Source: Oxalobacteraceae bacterium UBA6704
Lineage (GTDB): Bacteria > Pseudomonadota > Gammaproteobacteria > Burkholderiales > Burkholderiaceae_D
Length of the DNA: 21,370 nucleotides
Direction: 5' to 3'
NCBI GenBank assembly: GCA_002454505.1
Contig: DKJA01000213.1
Location: 1 to 21,370 of the forward strand
In this document: positions 1 through 9,337 of the stretch, in pieces
Layout of the letters: each line of letters begins with the position of its first letter
Position numbering within the stretch: position 1 is the stretch's first letter
The notes under the pieces: model-generated
Database searches by the model: none
What the model saw: only the letters and a program-made list of their open reading frames with translations
Told to the model about the DNA's origin: nothing
Translations under genes and position numbers: made by a program

Positions 1-2
1 TG

Positions 3-276
3 CTGATCGGCGGCCTGATCAAGAGCAGCCGCAATGTGCGCCGCCAGGGCGTGCCCTACCTGTCCGACATTCCGGTGCTCGGCCGCGCGTTTTCCAGCAG
101 CGACGAAGGCGGCAGCTCGACCGAAACCATCGTCGTCATCACGCCGCGCATCGTGCCGGCGCGGGGCGCCGCGATCGACGATGCCAGCGAACGCAAGCTG
201 CAGGATGCCGAACGGCGGCTCGACCTGAAGGCCGAGGCGATCGAACGGAAGGTCGAACGGATCGATCCGTCCGGCG

Positions 277-287
<11 letters not shown>
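3..287 (+). CDS. Secretin C-terminal fragment (type II/III secretion or pilus secretin family), 5' end outside window
   Basis: About 94 residues are visible, in frame from base 3 to a TAG stop at 285-287. The fragment opens with LIGGLI, continues with GVPYLSDIPVLGRAF, and then has TETIVVITPRIV. This is the characteristic end of the secretin homology domain (GspD/PulD, PilQ, MshL and relatives), which forms the outer-membrane gate of secretion systems and pili. After the last beta strand comes a charged, probably helical tail of about 35 residues (ERKLQDAERRLDLKAEAIERKVER). In type II secretins such a tail often contacts a pilotin or supports the multimer. The N-domains that would tell a pilus secretin from a type II secretin lie upstream of the window, so the exact system cannot be named. 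The last 11 bases overlap the end of the convergent kinase gene. Confidence 0.85.
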
Positions 288-1905
<1,618 letters not shown>

Positions 1906-2057
1906 CCGGTTCGCTCCCGATGGCGGGGGCCGGCAATGCGATGAGCAGGTTGTGGCGGCATGACGGCCCTGTGCGGCGCGTGTTCGAATGCCGATCTTGG
2001 CATATGGGCGCGGGCGCACCGTGCGCGCACTAACGTTCGTGCCGCGGAACCAGCCAG

Positions 2058-3416
2058 TCAGGGTGCGGCGCGGCGCGCCACTTCGCCGGCCGACCTGGCG
2101 GAATTGTCGAGCAGGCCCGGCAGGTCGACGCCTTCCAGCCGGCCATCCCGCTTGACGATGCGGCCATCGACGAGCACCGTGCGCACATTGTCCGGCCGGG
2201 CCGAATAGACCAGCAGCGCCGCCGGATCGCCGCCGCCGAAGCCGGCGAGATTGAGCGCATCGAGTGCGACGATCTGCAGGTCGGCACGCTTGCCGGGTGT
2301 CAACGTGCCGGTTTCCGCAGCGAGTCCCAGCGCCTCGGCGCCGCCGCGCGTGGCCTTGTCCAGCAGCGCCCGCGGATCGGGCAGGCGCTCGTCGCGCGTG
2401 GCGCCGCTCCACGTCAGCGCGGCCAGCCGCAGCGTGGCGAACATGTCGGCGCTGCCCGCCAGCGCGTTGCCGTCCAGGCCCAGTCCCTGCCGGCGCACCG
2501 CCGCGAACTGGTCGATCCGGGTCAGTCCATAGCCGACCCGGTGCTCGCTGACCGGCGTCAGCGCGAGGCTGCCGCCAGCGCGCTCCAGCGCCTGCAGTTG
2601 CGCCGGCGCGGCATCGGTGGCGTGCACCACCGTCAGGCCGGGATACAGGTACTTCCGCTCGATCAGCGCATCGAACATGGGTCCCGCTTCGCCGCTGACG
2701 TGTACCTGGATCGGCAGGCCGAGGCTGCGCGCCGCATCGTATTCCTGCTGGCGCATGGCCCAGTTGGCGGCGTCCGTCCGGTCGCGCGGCAGGCGCCAGG
2801 CGAGCCCGATCCGCACGCGCGCATCGTTGGCCTGCCCGCCAGCCAGCTCGCGCAGCTGGGCCAGGTCGATCGGCTGTTTCGTCGTCTTGTCGGGCCCGCC
2901 GTAATACAGCACCGCACGGATGCCCGCATCCTGCAGCGCGCGCAGGCCCGCCTCGCCATGCCGCGGAGTGAGCACGTTATCGAAAAAATCGCCGGTCGTG
3001 GTGACGCCGCCGTACAGCAGCTCGACTGCACCGAGATGCATCGCGGCGTAGGTATCGTCCGGCGTCATGACCGCCGCCAGCCTGGAACTGACGGGAAAGA
3101 ACTGGCCGGCGCCGTTGCGGAACTGGCCGCGCATCGTGGTCACGTAGAGATGCGTGTGCGCGTCAACGAAACCAGGCAGCACGATCTGGCCGCGGGCATC
3201 GATGCGGCGGGCATCGCCGGCAGCGAGATTGCGTCCCACGGCCACGATGCGCCCGGCGCGGATGAGGATCTCGCCGTTGTCGATGTCCCCCAGCGCCGGG
3301 TCCATCGTCATGATGCGCCCGCCATGGATCAGCAGCGCATCGGCGGGCGTGGCTGCCCTGGCGTGACACCAGAAGCAGGAAACGGCGAGGGACAAGACGG
3401 CGACGGTCAGTTTCAA
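2058..3416 (-). CDS. Exported metal-dependent amidohydrolase (SsnA/AtzA-type, COG0402-like), TTG start
   Basis: The protein has 452 residues when started at TTG 3416, which has AAGGAG seven bases upstream and directly opens a signal peptide (KLTVAVLSLAVS...ARA, cleavage likely after A21). A GTG at 3452 would add 12 residues but has no ribosome site. The fold belongs to the amidohydrolase superfamily: an N-terminal beta-sandwich strand (LIHGGRIMTMDP), metal ligands H87 and H89 in GFVDAHTHL, H239 in QVHVSGE, H265 in VVHATD and D315 in GLDGNALAGSADMF. It ends with the returning sandwich (GTLTPGKRADLQIV). The Asp loop resembles deaminases and chlorohydrolases acting on ring or amine C-N bonds, but the substrate cannot be told. 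It lies 76 bp downstream of the FGE gene and could be the last gene of the sulfatase operon. A secreted member of this mostly cytosolic group is somewhat unusual. Confidence 0.85.
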   Translation of the reverse strand: MKLTVAVLSLAVSCFWCHARAATPADALLIHGGRIMTMDPALGDIDNGEILIRAGRIVAVGRNLAAGDARRIDARGQIVLPGFVDAHTHLYVTTMRGQFRNGAGQFFPVSSRLAAVMTPDDTYAAMHLGAVELLYGGVTTTGDFFDNVLTPRHGEAGLRALQDAGIRAVLYYGGPDKTTKQPIDLAQLRELAGGQANDARVRIGLAWRLPRDRTDAANWAMRQQEYDAARSLGLPIQVHVSGEAGPMFDALIERKYLYPGLTVVHATDAAPAQLQALERAGGSLALTPVSEHRVGYGLTRIDQFAAVRRQGLGLDGNALAGSADMFATLRLAALTWSGATRDERLPDPRALLDKATRGGAEALGLAAETGTLTPGKRADLQIVALDALNLAGFGGGDPAALLVYSARPDNVRTVLVDGRIVKRDGRLEGVDLPGLLDNSARSAGEVARRAAP

Positions 3417-3423
3417 TGCGGTG

Positions 3424-3429
3424 CTCCTT
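3424..3429 (-). promoter_or_regulatory. Ribosome-binding site deciding the TTG start of the amidohydrolase
   Basis: On the minus strand AAGGAG lies seven bases before TTG 3416. The only alternative upstream start in this frame, GTG 3452, has no comparable purine run in front of it. The TTG start also places the signal peptide exactly at the N-terminus. Confidence 0.75.
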
Positions 3430-3492
3430 CCGGACAGGATCGGTGACCGCACATTTTATGCAACCTGAACGGCTGACCGGCGCAGCGTACGT

Positions 3493-4506
3493 TCAGGGCG
3501 CTCGCAGCACGGTACGAAAGCCGATGTGGCTGGCCCCCAGGTCCGCCTCCTGCGACTCGCGCGCGGCGGCCCGGTAGCGCACGCAATAGTCCGGCGAACA
3601 CAGGAAGGAGCCGCCCTTGATCACCATCGGCGCGTCCGGCCGGCGCGCACCGGCCGCATCGGCCACCGCCGCCGTGTCGCCGTTATTGTGCGGCTGGCGC
3701 GGGCCGCTGTATGGGTCCTTCGTCCATTCCCACGCGTTGCCGATCATGTCGTGCAGGCCGAACGCATTGGCGGCATAACAGCCCACCGGCGCCAGGCCGG
3801 CATGGCCGTCGCGCGCCAAGTCCTGCAATGGAAAGGAACCCTGGTAGTAATTGGCTGCCGGGCGGCCGGCGCCATCCACCGGCGCGCTGTCGAGGCCCGC
3901 GTCATTGCGGCCGGCCTTGGCCGCGTACTCCCATTCCGCCTCGGTGGGCAGGTCGCGGCCCAGCCAGCGCGCGTAAGCCAGCGCGTCGGCCTGCGTGATC
4001 ATGGTCACCGGCTGGTTCGGCGGCGGCGCCTTGTCGCTGCCGCCGCGGTTGCGCCAATCCGCACCGCGCACGTAACGCCACCAGGCGTATGGGCGCTGGC
4101 GCAGCTCTTCTTCGTCCGGCGTGTGGAACACCACCGCGGCGCCCTCCTTCTCCGCCTGCGTCACGTAACCCGCGGCACGCACGAAGCGTTCGAACTGGGC
4201 GTTGGTCACTTCCGTGCGGTCGATCCAGAAGGCCGGCACGCGCACCTTGCCGGCTTCTGCCGGCCGCTCGTCCTCGTAGCCTTGCGTGCTGCCGAAGACG
4301 AATTGGCCGCCCGGCACGCGGACCATGCCGGCCCGCGCATCGCTGCCCCAGCCGGCCGGCAGGCCGCTGCCGGCCGCGCACAGCGCCTCGTTGCCGAGTA
4401 CTGCCGGTGCGGCGGCGCCGGCCTGCGTGCGGAACGCCAGCGCGGCGCAGGCCACCAGCGCAGGCAGCAGCACCGCGGCCAGCGGCTTGATCACGTTCGT
4501 GCGCAT
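3493..4506 (-). CDS. Exported formylglycine-generating enzyme (sulfatase-modifying factor family)
   Basis: The protein has 337 residues; the ATG at 4506 has GGAGG in front. Family knowledge: aerobic FGE oxidises the sulfatase active-site cysteine to formylglycine using O2 and copper. The sequence shows the FGE-sulfatase fold (MVRVPGGQFVFGS at 61, WIDRTEVTNAQFERF at 94, LPTEAEWEYAAKAG at 186, NAWEWTKDPY at 257). Decisively, GGSFLCSPDYCVRYRAAAR has the two copper-binding active-site cysteines C303 and C308, which distinguish true FGE from non-catalytic relatives, and the end is ASHIGFRT as in genuine FGEs. The N-terminus is a hydrophobic export signal. LVAC at 17-20 fits a lipobox, so it may be a lipoprotein; a plain signal peptide or anchor is the alternative. 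It starts 10 bp after the sulfatase stop, so the two are cotranscribed and the sulfatase is its probable client. Confidence 0.92.
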   Translation of the reverse strand: MRTNVIKPLAAVLLPALVACAALAFRTQAGAAAPAVLGNEALCAAGSGLPAGWGSDARAGMVRVPGGQFVFGSTQGYEDERPAEAGKVRVPAFWIDRTEVTNAQFERFVRAAGYVTQAEKEGAAVVFHTPDEEELRQRPYAWWRYVRGADWRNRGGSDKAPPPNQPVTMITQADALAYARWLGRDLPTEAEWEYAAKAGRNDAGLDSAPVDGAGRPAANYYQGSFPLQDLARDGHAGLAPVGCYAANAFGLHDMIGNAWEWTKDPYSGPRQPHNNGDTAAVADAAGARRPDAPMVIKGGSFLCSPDYCVRYRAAARESQEADLGASHIGFRTVLRAP

Positions 4507-4516
4507 GCCGCCTCCG

Positions 4517-6412
4517 TCAGTAAAAGCCCGCCGGCCGCAGCGGCTCGACGCCGCCCACCTTCTTCATGTACGCGTGCCATTGCTGCACCAGCTGCGTCAC
4601 CACTTCCGGATGCTGGCCCGACACGTCGTGATTCTCGGCGCGGTCGGTGCGCAGGTCGTACAGCTGCCAGTGGCCATCGACCGGGCCTTGCGGCGGTTCG
4701 GTCCATACCGCCTTCCAGCGGCCATCCGCGCTGAAGTAATACGCACGGCCGTAGGATTCGTCGGCAAACGGCAGGCCCCGCGCGGCGACCGGCCTGTCGC
4801 GCAACAGCGGCAGCAGCGACGTGCCCGTGACCGGATACACATAACGGCCCTGGTACACCACCTTGCCCGCATTGCGGTCGCGCCCCGTGGCCGGGTCGAT
4901 GTCGGCCGGCGCGGGCTGCGTCGGCGGCGCCACGCCGGCCAGCGCCAGGAACGTGGCGGTATTGTCGGTGACATAGGTCTGCTCGCGCAGGATCGGTTGC
5001 TGGCGGTTCTGCTCGTTCTTCTGCCCCGGCAGCTTGACGATCAGAGGCGTCGACACGCCGCCCTCGTTCGACGAACCCTTGACGTTGCGGAACGGCGCCG
5101 CGCTGACCTCGGCCCAGCGCAGGCCGTACTGGATGCGCTGCAGCTGGTCCGTGCCGAGTTTCGCATACGCTTCCGGCTGGGCGTTCGCTTCGTCGGTTGC
5201 CTTCGGGTCCGCACCGCCGTCGACAGGCCAGCCTTCCGCGCCGTTATCGGACTGGAACATGATGTAGGTGTTGTCGTACTCGCCGATATCCTTCAGGTGC
5301 TGGATCAGCAGGCCGATATTGTGATCGAGGTTGTCGACCATGCCCGCATAGATTTCCATGTAGCGCGCCTGGGCCTTCTTCTCCAGCGGCGACAGGCTGT
5401 CCCACCGCTTCACCACGCGGCCCGGCCCGTGATCGACGTAGCCTTGCGGCGCGCCGTTGATGGCGTTGACGTAGCGCGCTTCCGGCTTGCCGCTGTTCGG
5501 CGTGGCCGGCGAGCGGGTCAGCGTTTCGGGCAGGCCCGCATACGGCGTGAAGTCGGCCGGGATGATGCCCAGCTTTTTCATGCGTTCGATGCGCGCCAGC
5601 CGGATCGCGTCGTAGCCCTGGTCGTAGCGGCCCTTGTATTTGCTCAGGTAGGGTTCCGGCACCTGCAGCGGCCAGTGCGGCGACGTGTAGGCCGCGTAGG
5701 CGAAGAACGGCTTGCCGTCGGCGCGCTGCGCGTCGATATAGCCGATCAACTTCTTCGTGTAGAAGTCGGTCGAGTAGAACTGTTCGGGCGAGACGCCCGG
5801 CACGCTCGAATGGCCGGGCTGGACGAACTTGCCGTCCTCCGCATAGTTCTTCGCGCCTTCCGGCTCGCCGCCGAAGTGGTTGCGCGCGGCACCCGGCAGC
5901 AGCGCGTAACTGCGCTCGAAGCCCCACTGGTCCGGCGTCTTGCCGCTGTCGGGGCGGCCGCCGCCCAGGTGCCATTTGCCCGCCATGTAGGTGTGATAGC
6001 CGCCGTCGCGCAGCAGCTGCGCCACGGACAGCGAACTGTCGTTCAGATAGCCCTCGTAGCCGGGCAGGCCGCGGCGCTCGTCGCGCGGCGCGCCCATCGT
6101 GCCCTCGCCCACCAGGTGGTGGTCGGTGCCGGAGATCAGCATGGCGCGGGTGATCGCGCACACGGTGCCCGTGTGGTGATTGGTCAGCAGCCGGCCGGCG
6201 CCGGCCAGCGCATCGAGATTGGGCGTTTCGATTTCACCGCCGAACGCGCCGATGTCCGAGTAACCGAGGTCGTCGGCCATGATGTAGAGGATGTTCGGGC
6301 GCTTGGCCGGTGCCGCGGCGACCTGCGCAGGCGGCGCCTGCACCGCGCTGCACGCGGTCAAGGCGAGGGCCACGCCGGCCAATGCCAGACGTTGTCGTGA
6401 TGGTCGTTTCAT
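4517..6412 (-). CDS. Lipoprotein arylsulfatase-family sulfatase with a non-canonical CAITR active-site motif
   Basis: The protein has 631 residues from the ATG at 6412 (AAGGA seven bases upstream). The signal ends in the lipobox LTAC, so C21 should be lipidated; the following Ser predicts outer-membrane sorting. The alkaline-phosphatase-like sulfatase core is complete: metal ligands D47/D48 (IMADDLGYSD), C85 as the expected formylglycine position, R89, K146 and H148 (AGKWHLG), H246 (TSPHWPL), D389/N390 (QSDNGAEG) and K445 (NVKGSSNEGG). Size and the SGTDHH stretch resemble the large Pseudomonas-type arylsulfatases. The odd point is Cys-Ala-Ile-Thr-Arg, where the family consensus is C-x-P/A-x-R. 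It follows the TonB receptor by 18 bp and precedes the FGE by 10 bp. Its role is probably hydrolysis of sulfate esters at the cell surface or in the periplasm, giving sulfate and a desulfated alcohol or sugar. Substrate unknown. Confidence 0.92.
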   Translation of the reverse strand: MKRPSRQRLALAGVALALTACSAVQAPPAQVAAAPAKRPNILYIMADDLGYSDIGAFGGEIETPNLDALAGAGRLLTNHHTGTVCAITRAMLISGTDHHLVGEGTMGAPRDERRGLPGYEGYLNDSSLSVAQLLRDGGYHTYMAGKWHLGGGRPDSGKTPDQWGFERSYALLPGAARNHFGGEPEGAKNYAEDGKFVQPGHSSVPGVSPEQFYSTDFYTKKLIGYIDAQRADGKPFFAYAAYTSPHWPLQVPEPYLSKYKGRYDQGYDAIRLARIERMKKLGIIPADFTPYAGLPETLTRSPATPNSGKPEARYVNAINGAPQGYVDHGPGRVVKRWDSLSPLEKKAQARYMEIYAGMVDNLDHNIGLLIQHLKDIGEYDNTYIMFQSDNGAEGWPVDGGADPKATDEANAQPEAYAKLGTDQLQRIQYGLRWAEVSAAPFRNVKGSSNEGGVSTPLIVKLPGQKNEQNRQQPILREQTYVTDNTATFLALAGVAPPTQPAPADIDPATGRDRNAGKVVYQGRYVYPVTGTSLLPLLRDRPVAARGLPFADESYGRAYYFSADGRWKAVWTEPPQGPVDGHWQLYDLRTDRAENHDVSGQHPEVVTQLVQQWHAYMKKVGGVEPLRPAGFY

Positions 6413-6430
6413 GAAGGATTCCTTGAATGG

Positions 6431-8611
6431 TTACAGGTCGAAGCGCACGTTGAGCGACAGCTGGCGCGGTGCGCCGATCTGCAGCGAATTGGACGAGGCG
6501 GCATACCAGTACTGGCGGTCGGCCAGGTTGTTGACCTGCAGCCGGTACGTGACGTAATGGCCGTCGATGCGGCTGCGGTAGGCGGCGCCCGCATTGAGCA
6601 GCGTGACCGCCGGCACCTGCCAGCTGGCCGTGTTGGCGCTGTTGGCGGCCTGGTTGCCGACGTAGCTGGCGTCCGCCTGCAGCGACAGGCCGGCGACCTG
6701 CGGCACTTTCGCATCGACGCCCAGCACGGCCTGGAAGCGCGGCGTGCCTTCGATGCGGTTGCCGACCAGCGCGGGCGTGGTGGCGCGGTACTTCGCATCG
6801 AGCCAGGTGGCGCCGGCATTGATGGTCAGCCAGCGCTGCAGGTCCGCATGGCCCTGCACCTCCAGGCCCTGGTAGCGCAGCTCGCCGGCCTGCACGTAGA
6901 TGCCCTGCGGGTTGCTGCTGTAGTCGGCATACGCGGCGCCCCGCTTGACGCGGAACAGCGCGGCCGATGCGCCCCAGTTGCTGCGGTCCGTCTTCACGCC
7001 CAGTTCCGCCTGGCGGCTGGTCAATGGCGCCAGCGCTTCGTTGGCGTTGGCGTAGGTGGTGGAGACGGTGCCGCCGTCTTCCAGCGCTTCCACGTAACTG
7101 GTGTACACGGTGGTGTTGGCGGACGGCCGGTACAGCAGCGCCAGCGTCGGCGTGGTCGGCTTCTTGTTGTAGGCGGACGTGCGGGTGCCGGCGCTGGCGT
7201 AGTTCAGGTTTTCGTAGTCGACGTAGCGCAGGCCGGCCAGCACGGACCAGTGCTGGTCGAACTCGATGGTATCGCTGGCGAACACGGATTTCTGCGTGTA
7301 CGTCGAGATGGTGTAGCGGCGGCGGTCGATGGTCGACGTGTCCACCAGCACCGGCGGCGGCTGGTACAGGTTGCCCACCGTGGCCGGGCTGTAAAGACTC
7401 AGCGACGACTGGTAGTTGAGCGTGCGGCTCAGGCCCTGGCGGCCGGCGCCCAGCACCACATGGTGCTTGACCGGACCGGTGGTGAAATTGCCTTCCAGCG
7501 TGGCCTGCAGCGCGTTGTACGTCAGCTCCGGGTGGTAGTAGGGATTGAAGCGGTTGCTGTATGCGCCGTCCTGGCTGGTCAGATAGACCGTTTCGATCGA
7601 GCTGTCGATGCGCTTGAAGCTGTGGCCATACGTGAGGTTGGCCTTCCAGTCGTCGTCGAGGCGCCAGTCCAGCGCGGTCGTCGCCATCCACATCGTCGAA
7701 TCGTAGTAGGTATCCGCATAGGCGCCCAGGTCCGTTTCGCCGTCGATGGTCTGCGGCAGGCCGGCGGCGGCAGGATAGCTTTGCAGCGAGACGGTCGGCA
7801 CGCCGCCTTTCAGGTCGCGCTGCTGGTACAGCGCGCTGCCGCTCAGCGTCAGGTCGCTGGTGAGCCGCGCGTCCAGCGCCAGCGCGGCGGCATTGCGGTT
7901 CAGGCTCGCGCCGTTATAGGTTTCGCCTTCTTCGTGCGACACATTGGCGCGATAGCCGTAGCGGCTGTTCTTGCCGAAGCGCCCGCCCACGTCGATGTGT
8001 TCGCGCCACAGGCCGCTGTCCGTGTAGCCGATGTCGCCGCTGACCAGTCTTTCGTCGGTCGGCTTCTTGGTCACGTAGTTGATGATGCCGCCAGGCGCCG
8101 CGAAACCGTACAGGAAGCCGGTGGCGCCTTTCAGCAGTTGCACCGATTCGAAGGCTTCCAGCGGCAGTTCGACGCCGTACATCTGGAACGGCTGGCCGTC
8201 GATCTTGTAGCCGTTGGTGAAGTCCAGCGTCAGGCCGCGCACGCTGATGGCATAGGCGCTCTGCGTGTAGGTGCCGCCTTTCGAGCTGACGGAAGGATCG
8301 TCGACGAACACTTGTGCGAGGCTGCTGACCTGCCGGTCCTCGATCTGCGCACTGGTGACGGTGGCGGTGGCGAACGGCGTTTCGAGATCGGAGCGTTCGC
8401 CCAGTGCGCCGCGGGAGCGGGCCTTCTTGCTTTCGGTTTCGCGCTCGCCGGCGACGGTTACCGTTTGCAGCGGCGCGGCCGCGGCGGCATCGGCGCCGTC
8501 CACCGGCGTTGCCGACGGGCCCTGTGCAAAGGCCTGCGGTGCCGCGACAAAGAGACCTGCAACGAGCAGGCTGATACGCCGGCGCGCGGCGCCGGAATAG
8601 GAAATGTACAT
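6431..8611 (-). CDS. TonB-dependent outer-membrane receptor (siderophore-receptor-like), first gene of the sulfatase operon
   Basis: The protein has 726 residues from the ATG at 8611, preceded by AGGA. Longer in-frame starts lack a ribosome site and a signal peptide. It has a signal peptide (RRRISLLVAGLFVAAPQAFA, cut near residue 29), a TonB-box-like LQTVTVAGE at 48-56, a plug domain at about 75-185 (SLAQVFVDDPSV, AISVRGL, LLKGATGFLYGFAAPGGIINYVTKKP), and a beta-barrel of alternating aromatic strands ending in LNVRFDL. The plug resembles TonB-dependent siderophore receptors, but location just upstream of the sulfatase argues for import of a sulfate ester. TonB receptors beside sulfatase genes are known, for example SftP in the Pseudomonas putida sulfate-ester cluster. 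Import of iron or another ligand cannot be excluded from sequence. Confidence 0.9.
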   Translation of the reverse strand: MYISYSGAARRRISLLVAGLFVAAPQAFAQGPSATPVDGADAAAAAPLQTVTVAGERETESKKARSRGALGERSDLETPFATATVTSAQIEDRQVSSLAQVFVDDPSVSSKGGTYTQSAYAISVRGLTLDFTNGYKIDGQPFQMYGVELPLEAFESVQLLKGATGFLYGFAAPGGIINYVTKKPTDERLVSGDIGYTDSGLWREHIDVGGRFGKNSRYGYRANVSHEEGETYNGASLNRNAAALALDARLTSDLTLSGSALYQQRDLKGGVPTVSLQSYPAAAGLPQTIDGETDLGAYADTYYDSTMWMATTALDWRLDDDWKANLTYGHSFKRIDSSIETVYLTSQDGAYSNRFNPYYHPELTYNALQATLEGNFTTGPVKHHVVLGAGRQGLSRTLNYQSSLSLYSPATVGNLYQPPPVLVDTSTIDRRRYTISTYTQKSVFASDTIEFDQHWSVLAGLRYVDYENLNYASAGTRTSAYNKKPTTPTLALLYRPSANTTVYTSYVEALEDGGTVSTTYANANEALAPLTSRQAELGVKTDRSNWGASAALFRVKRGAAYADYSSNPQGIYVQAGELRYQGLEVQGHADLQRWLTINAGATWLDAKYRATTPALVGNRIEGTPRFQAVLGVDAKVPQVAGLSLQADASYVGNQAANSANTASWQVPAVTLLNAGAAYRSRIDGHYVTYRLQVNNLADRQYWYAASSNSLQIGAPRQLSLNVRFDL

Positions 8612-8759
8612 CGTATGTCCTGATATTTTTGTTGGGAACGAAAGTGCAGGACGCACCCGGGGCATCCAGCGGCAAGGCGGCCCGTTGCTGGTGGGTGCCA
8701 GCAGACCGGACCAGCCACCACGCCCGGTGCGGGTAGCGGGAGTGGCTTGACGACAACGC

Positions 8760-8788
8760 ATCATAAAGTTGCACAAAACGTTGAACAA
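8760..8788 (-). promoter_or_regulatory. Candidate sigma-70 promoter for the TonB receptor-sulfatase-FGE operon
   Basis: On the minus strand the -35 candidate is TTGTTC (8788-8783), followed by exactly 17 bases and the -10 candidate TATGAT (8765-8760, five of six consensus bases). The site lies in a conspicuously AT-rich stretch. It predicts a start near 8753 and a leader of roughly 140 bases before the ATG at 8611. A tandem repeat covers the spacer. Confidence 0.5.
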
Positions 8789-8789
8789 C
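8768..8789. repeat. Tandem GTTGNACAA repeat inside the sulfatase-operon promoter (operator candidate)
   Basis: GTTGCACAA (8768-8776) and GTTGAACAA (8780-8788) are direct repeats with one mismatch, spaced by one helical turn (12 bases). The second, extended to GTTGAACAAC, is itself a near-palindrome with GTTG/CAAC arms. Both overlap the -35 element and the spacer, where a bound repressor would block polymerase. The binding protein is unknown. Confidence 0.4.
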
Positions 8790-9277
8790 GATTAAATCCG
8801 ACTATCGATATACAAGGTGTGCGGCGTGGCACCGGTCGAGGAGCGACACCCCGGTTGCCTCGAGATGATCCGCCATGCCTCGCCGGCAGCGCCAGCGGCC
8901 TTGCTGCGCAAGGTCTGCTGCCACACTCTGTGGAAGATCGCAGCGTCGACGTTTGTTGCAAGTTGCTTCGTGCCAGGGAACACGTTTTCGGCCACGGCGA
9001 GGAAGTGCATGCTCCGGCGAAGACCCGGTCCGACCAGGCACCGGCCGGCGCCAGCGCCCGGTGTGCCGACGGCGCGTTCAGCTTCAGCCGCAGCCGGCGG
9101 GGAACGTGCTCGCGGCATGGCGGCGTGGCGAGCTGGCTGTAGCGGAAGTTCCCGTGGTTCGCGGCGAGAAAGTCCAGCCCGCTTCAACCAGCCCGCCCGA
9201 CAGAGCTATATCAAAAGCACATAAATAGTTAGCGAAATTTCATTGGTCGCCGTCCCGACTGACTCGCAGAATCATCA

Positions 9278-9308
9278 CCAGCATCGCCCGAGCGGTCTGC
9301 TGGCGATG
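9278..9308 (+). promoter_or_regulatory. Two overlapping, mutually exclusive hairpins upstream of the second TonB receptor
   Basis: CCAGCA (9278-9283) pairs with TGCTGG (9298-9303), and CATCGCC (9282-9288) pairs with GGCGATG (9302-9308). The pairings share bases, so only one can form at a time. The structure ends 29 bases before the ATG at 9338, whose ribosome site is AGGAG. It may be a leader control element or simply a DNA operator with two dyads; the sequence alone does not decide. Confidence 0.35.
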
Positions 9309-9337
9309 ACGATAAAAATCACAAGTCAGGAGACGAC

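Larger units (their letters stand above)
8612..9337. other. 726-bp divergent intergenic region between the two TonB receptor genes
   Basis: This stretch holds the start signals of both divergent operons. AT-rich pockets lie at about 8755-8815 (promoter of the minus operon) and 9205-9245 (possible promoter area for the plus operon), with a structured leader at 9278-9308. The central part, roughly 8830-9190, is GC-rich. It has open frames on both strands of up to about 130 codons, but none has a ribosome site, a recognisable domain or a consistent coding character. I see no gene, tRNA or transposon end there. A small or decayed regulator gene remains possible. Confidence 0.5.

Noticed and set aside
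1906..2412. N-terminal extension of the histidine kinase
   Set aside because: Arg/Pro-rich, overlaps the amidohydrolase, and lacks a ribosome site. GGGAG lies correctly in front of ATG 1905.
4286..6400. Plus-strand open frame of about 700 codons across the FGE and sulfatase genes
   Set aside because: It is antisense to two genes with complete catalytic motifs, is Arg/Val/His-rich without any domain, and has no ribosome site. Such shadows are expected in GC-rich DNA.
6557..8623. Plus-strand open frame of about 690 codons across the first TonB receptor
   Set aside because: Antisense to a receptor with signal peptide, plug and barrel; composition is typical of a reverse-complement shadow.
8792..9228. 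Open frames of 80-135 codons in the divergent intergenic region
   Set aside because: Considered as transposase or small regulator genes, but no motif, no ribosome site, and no frame clearly better than the others.
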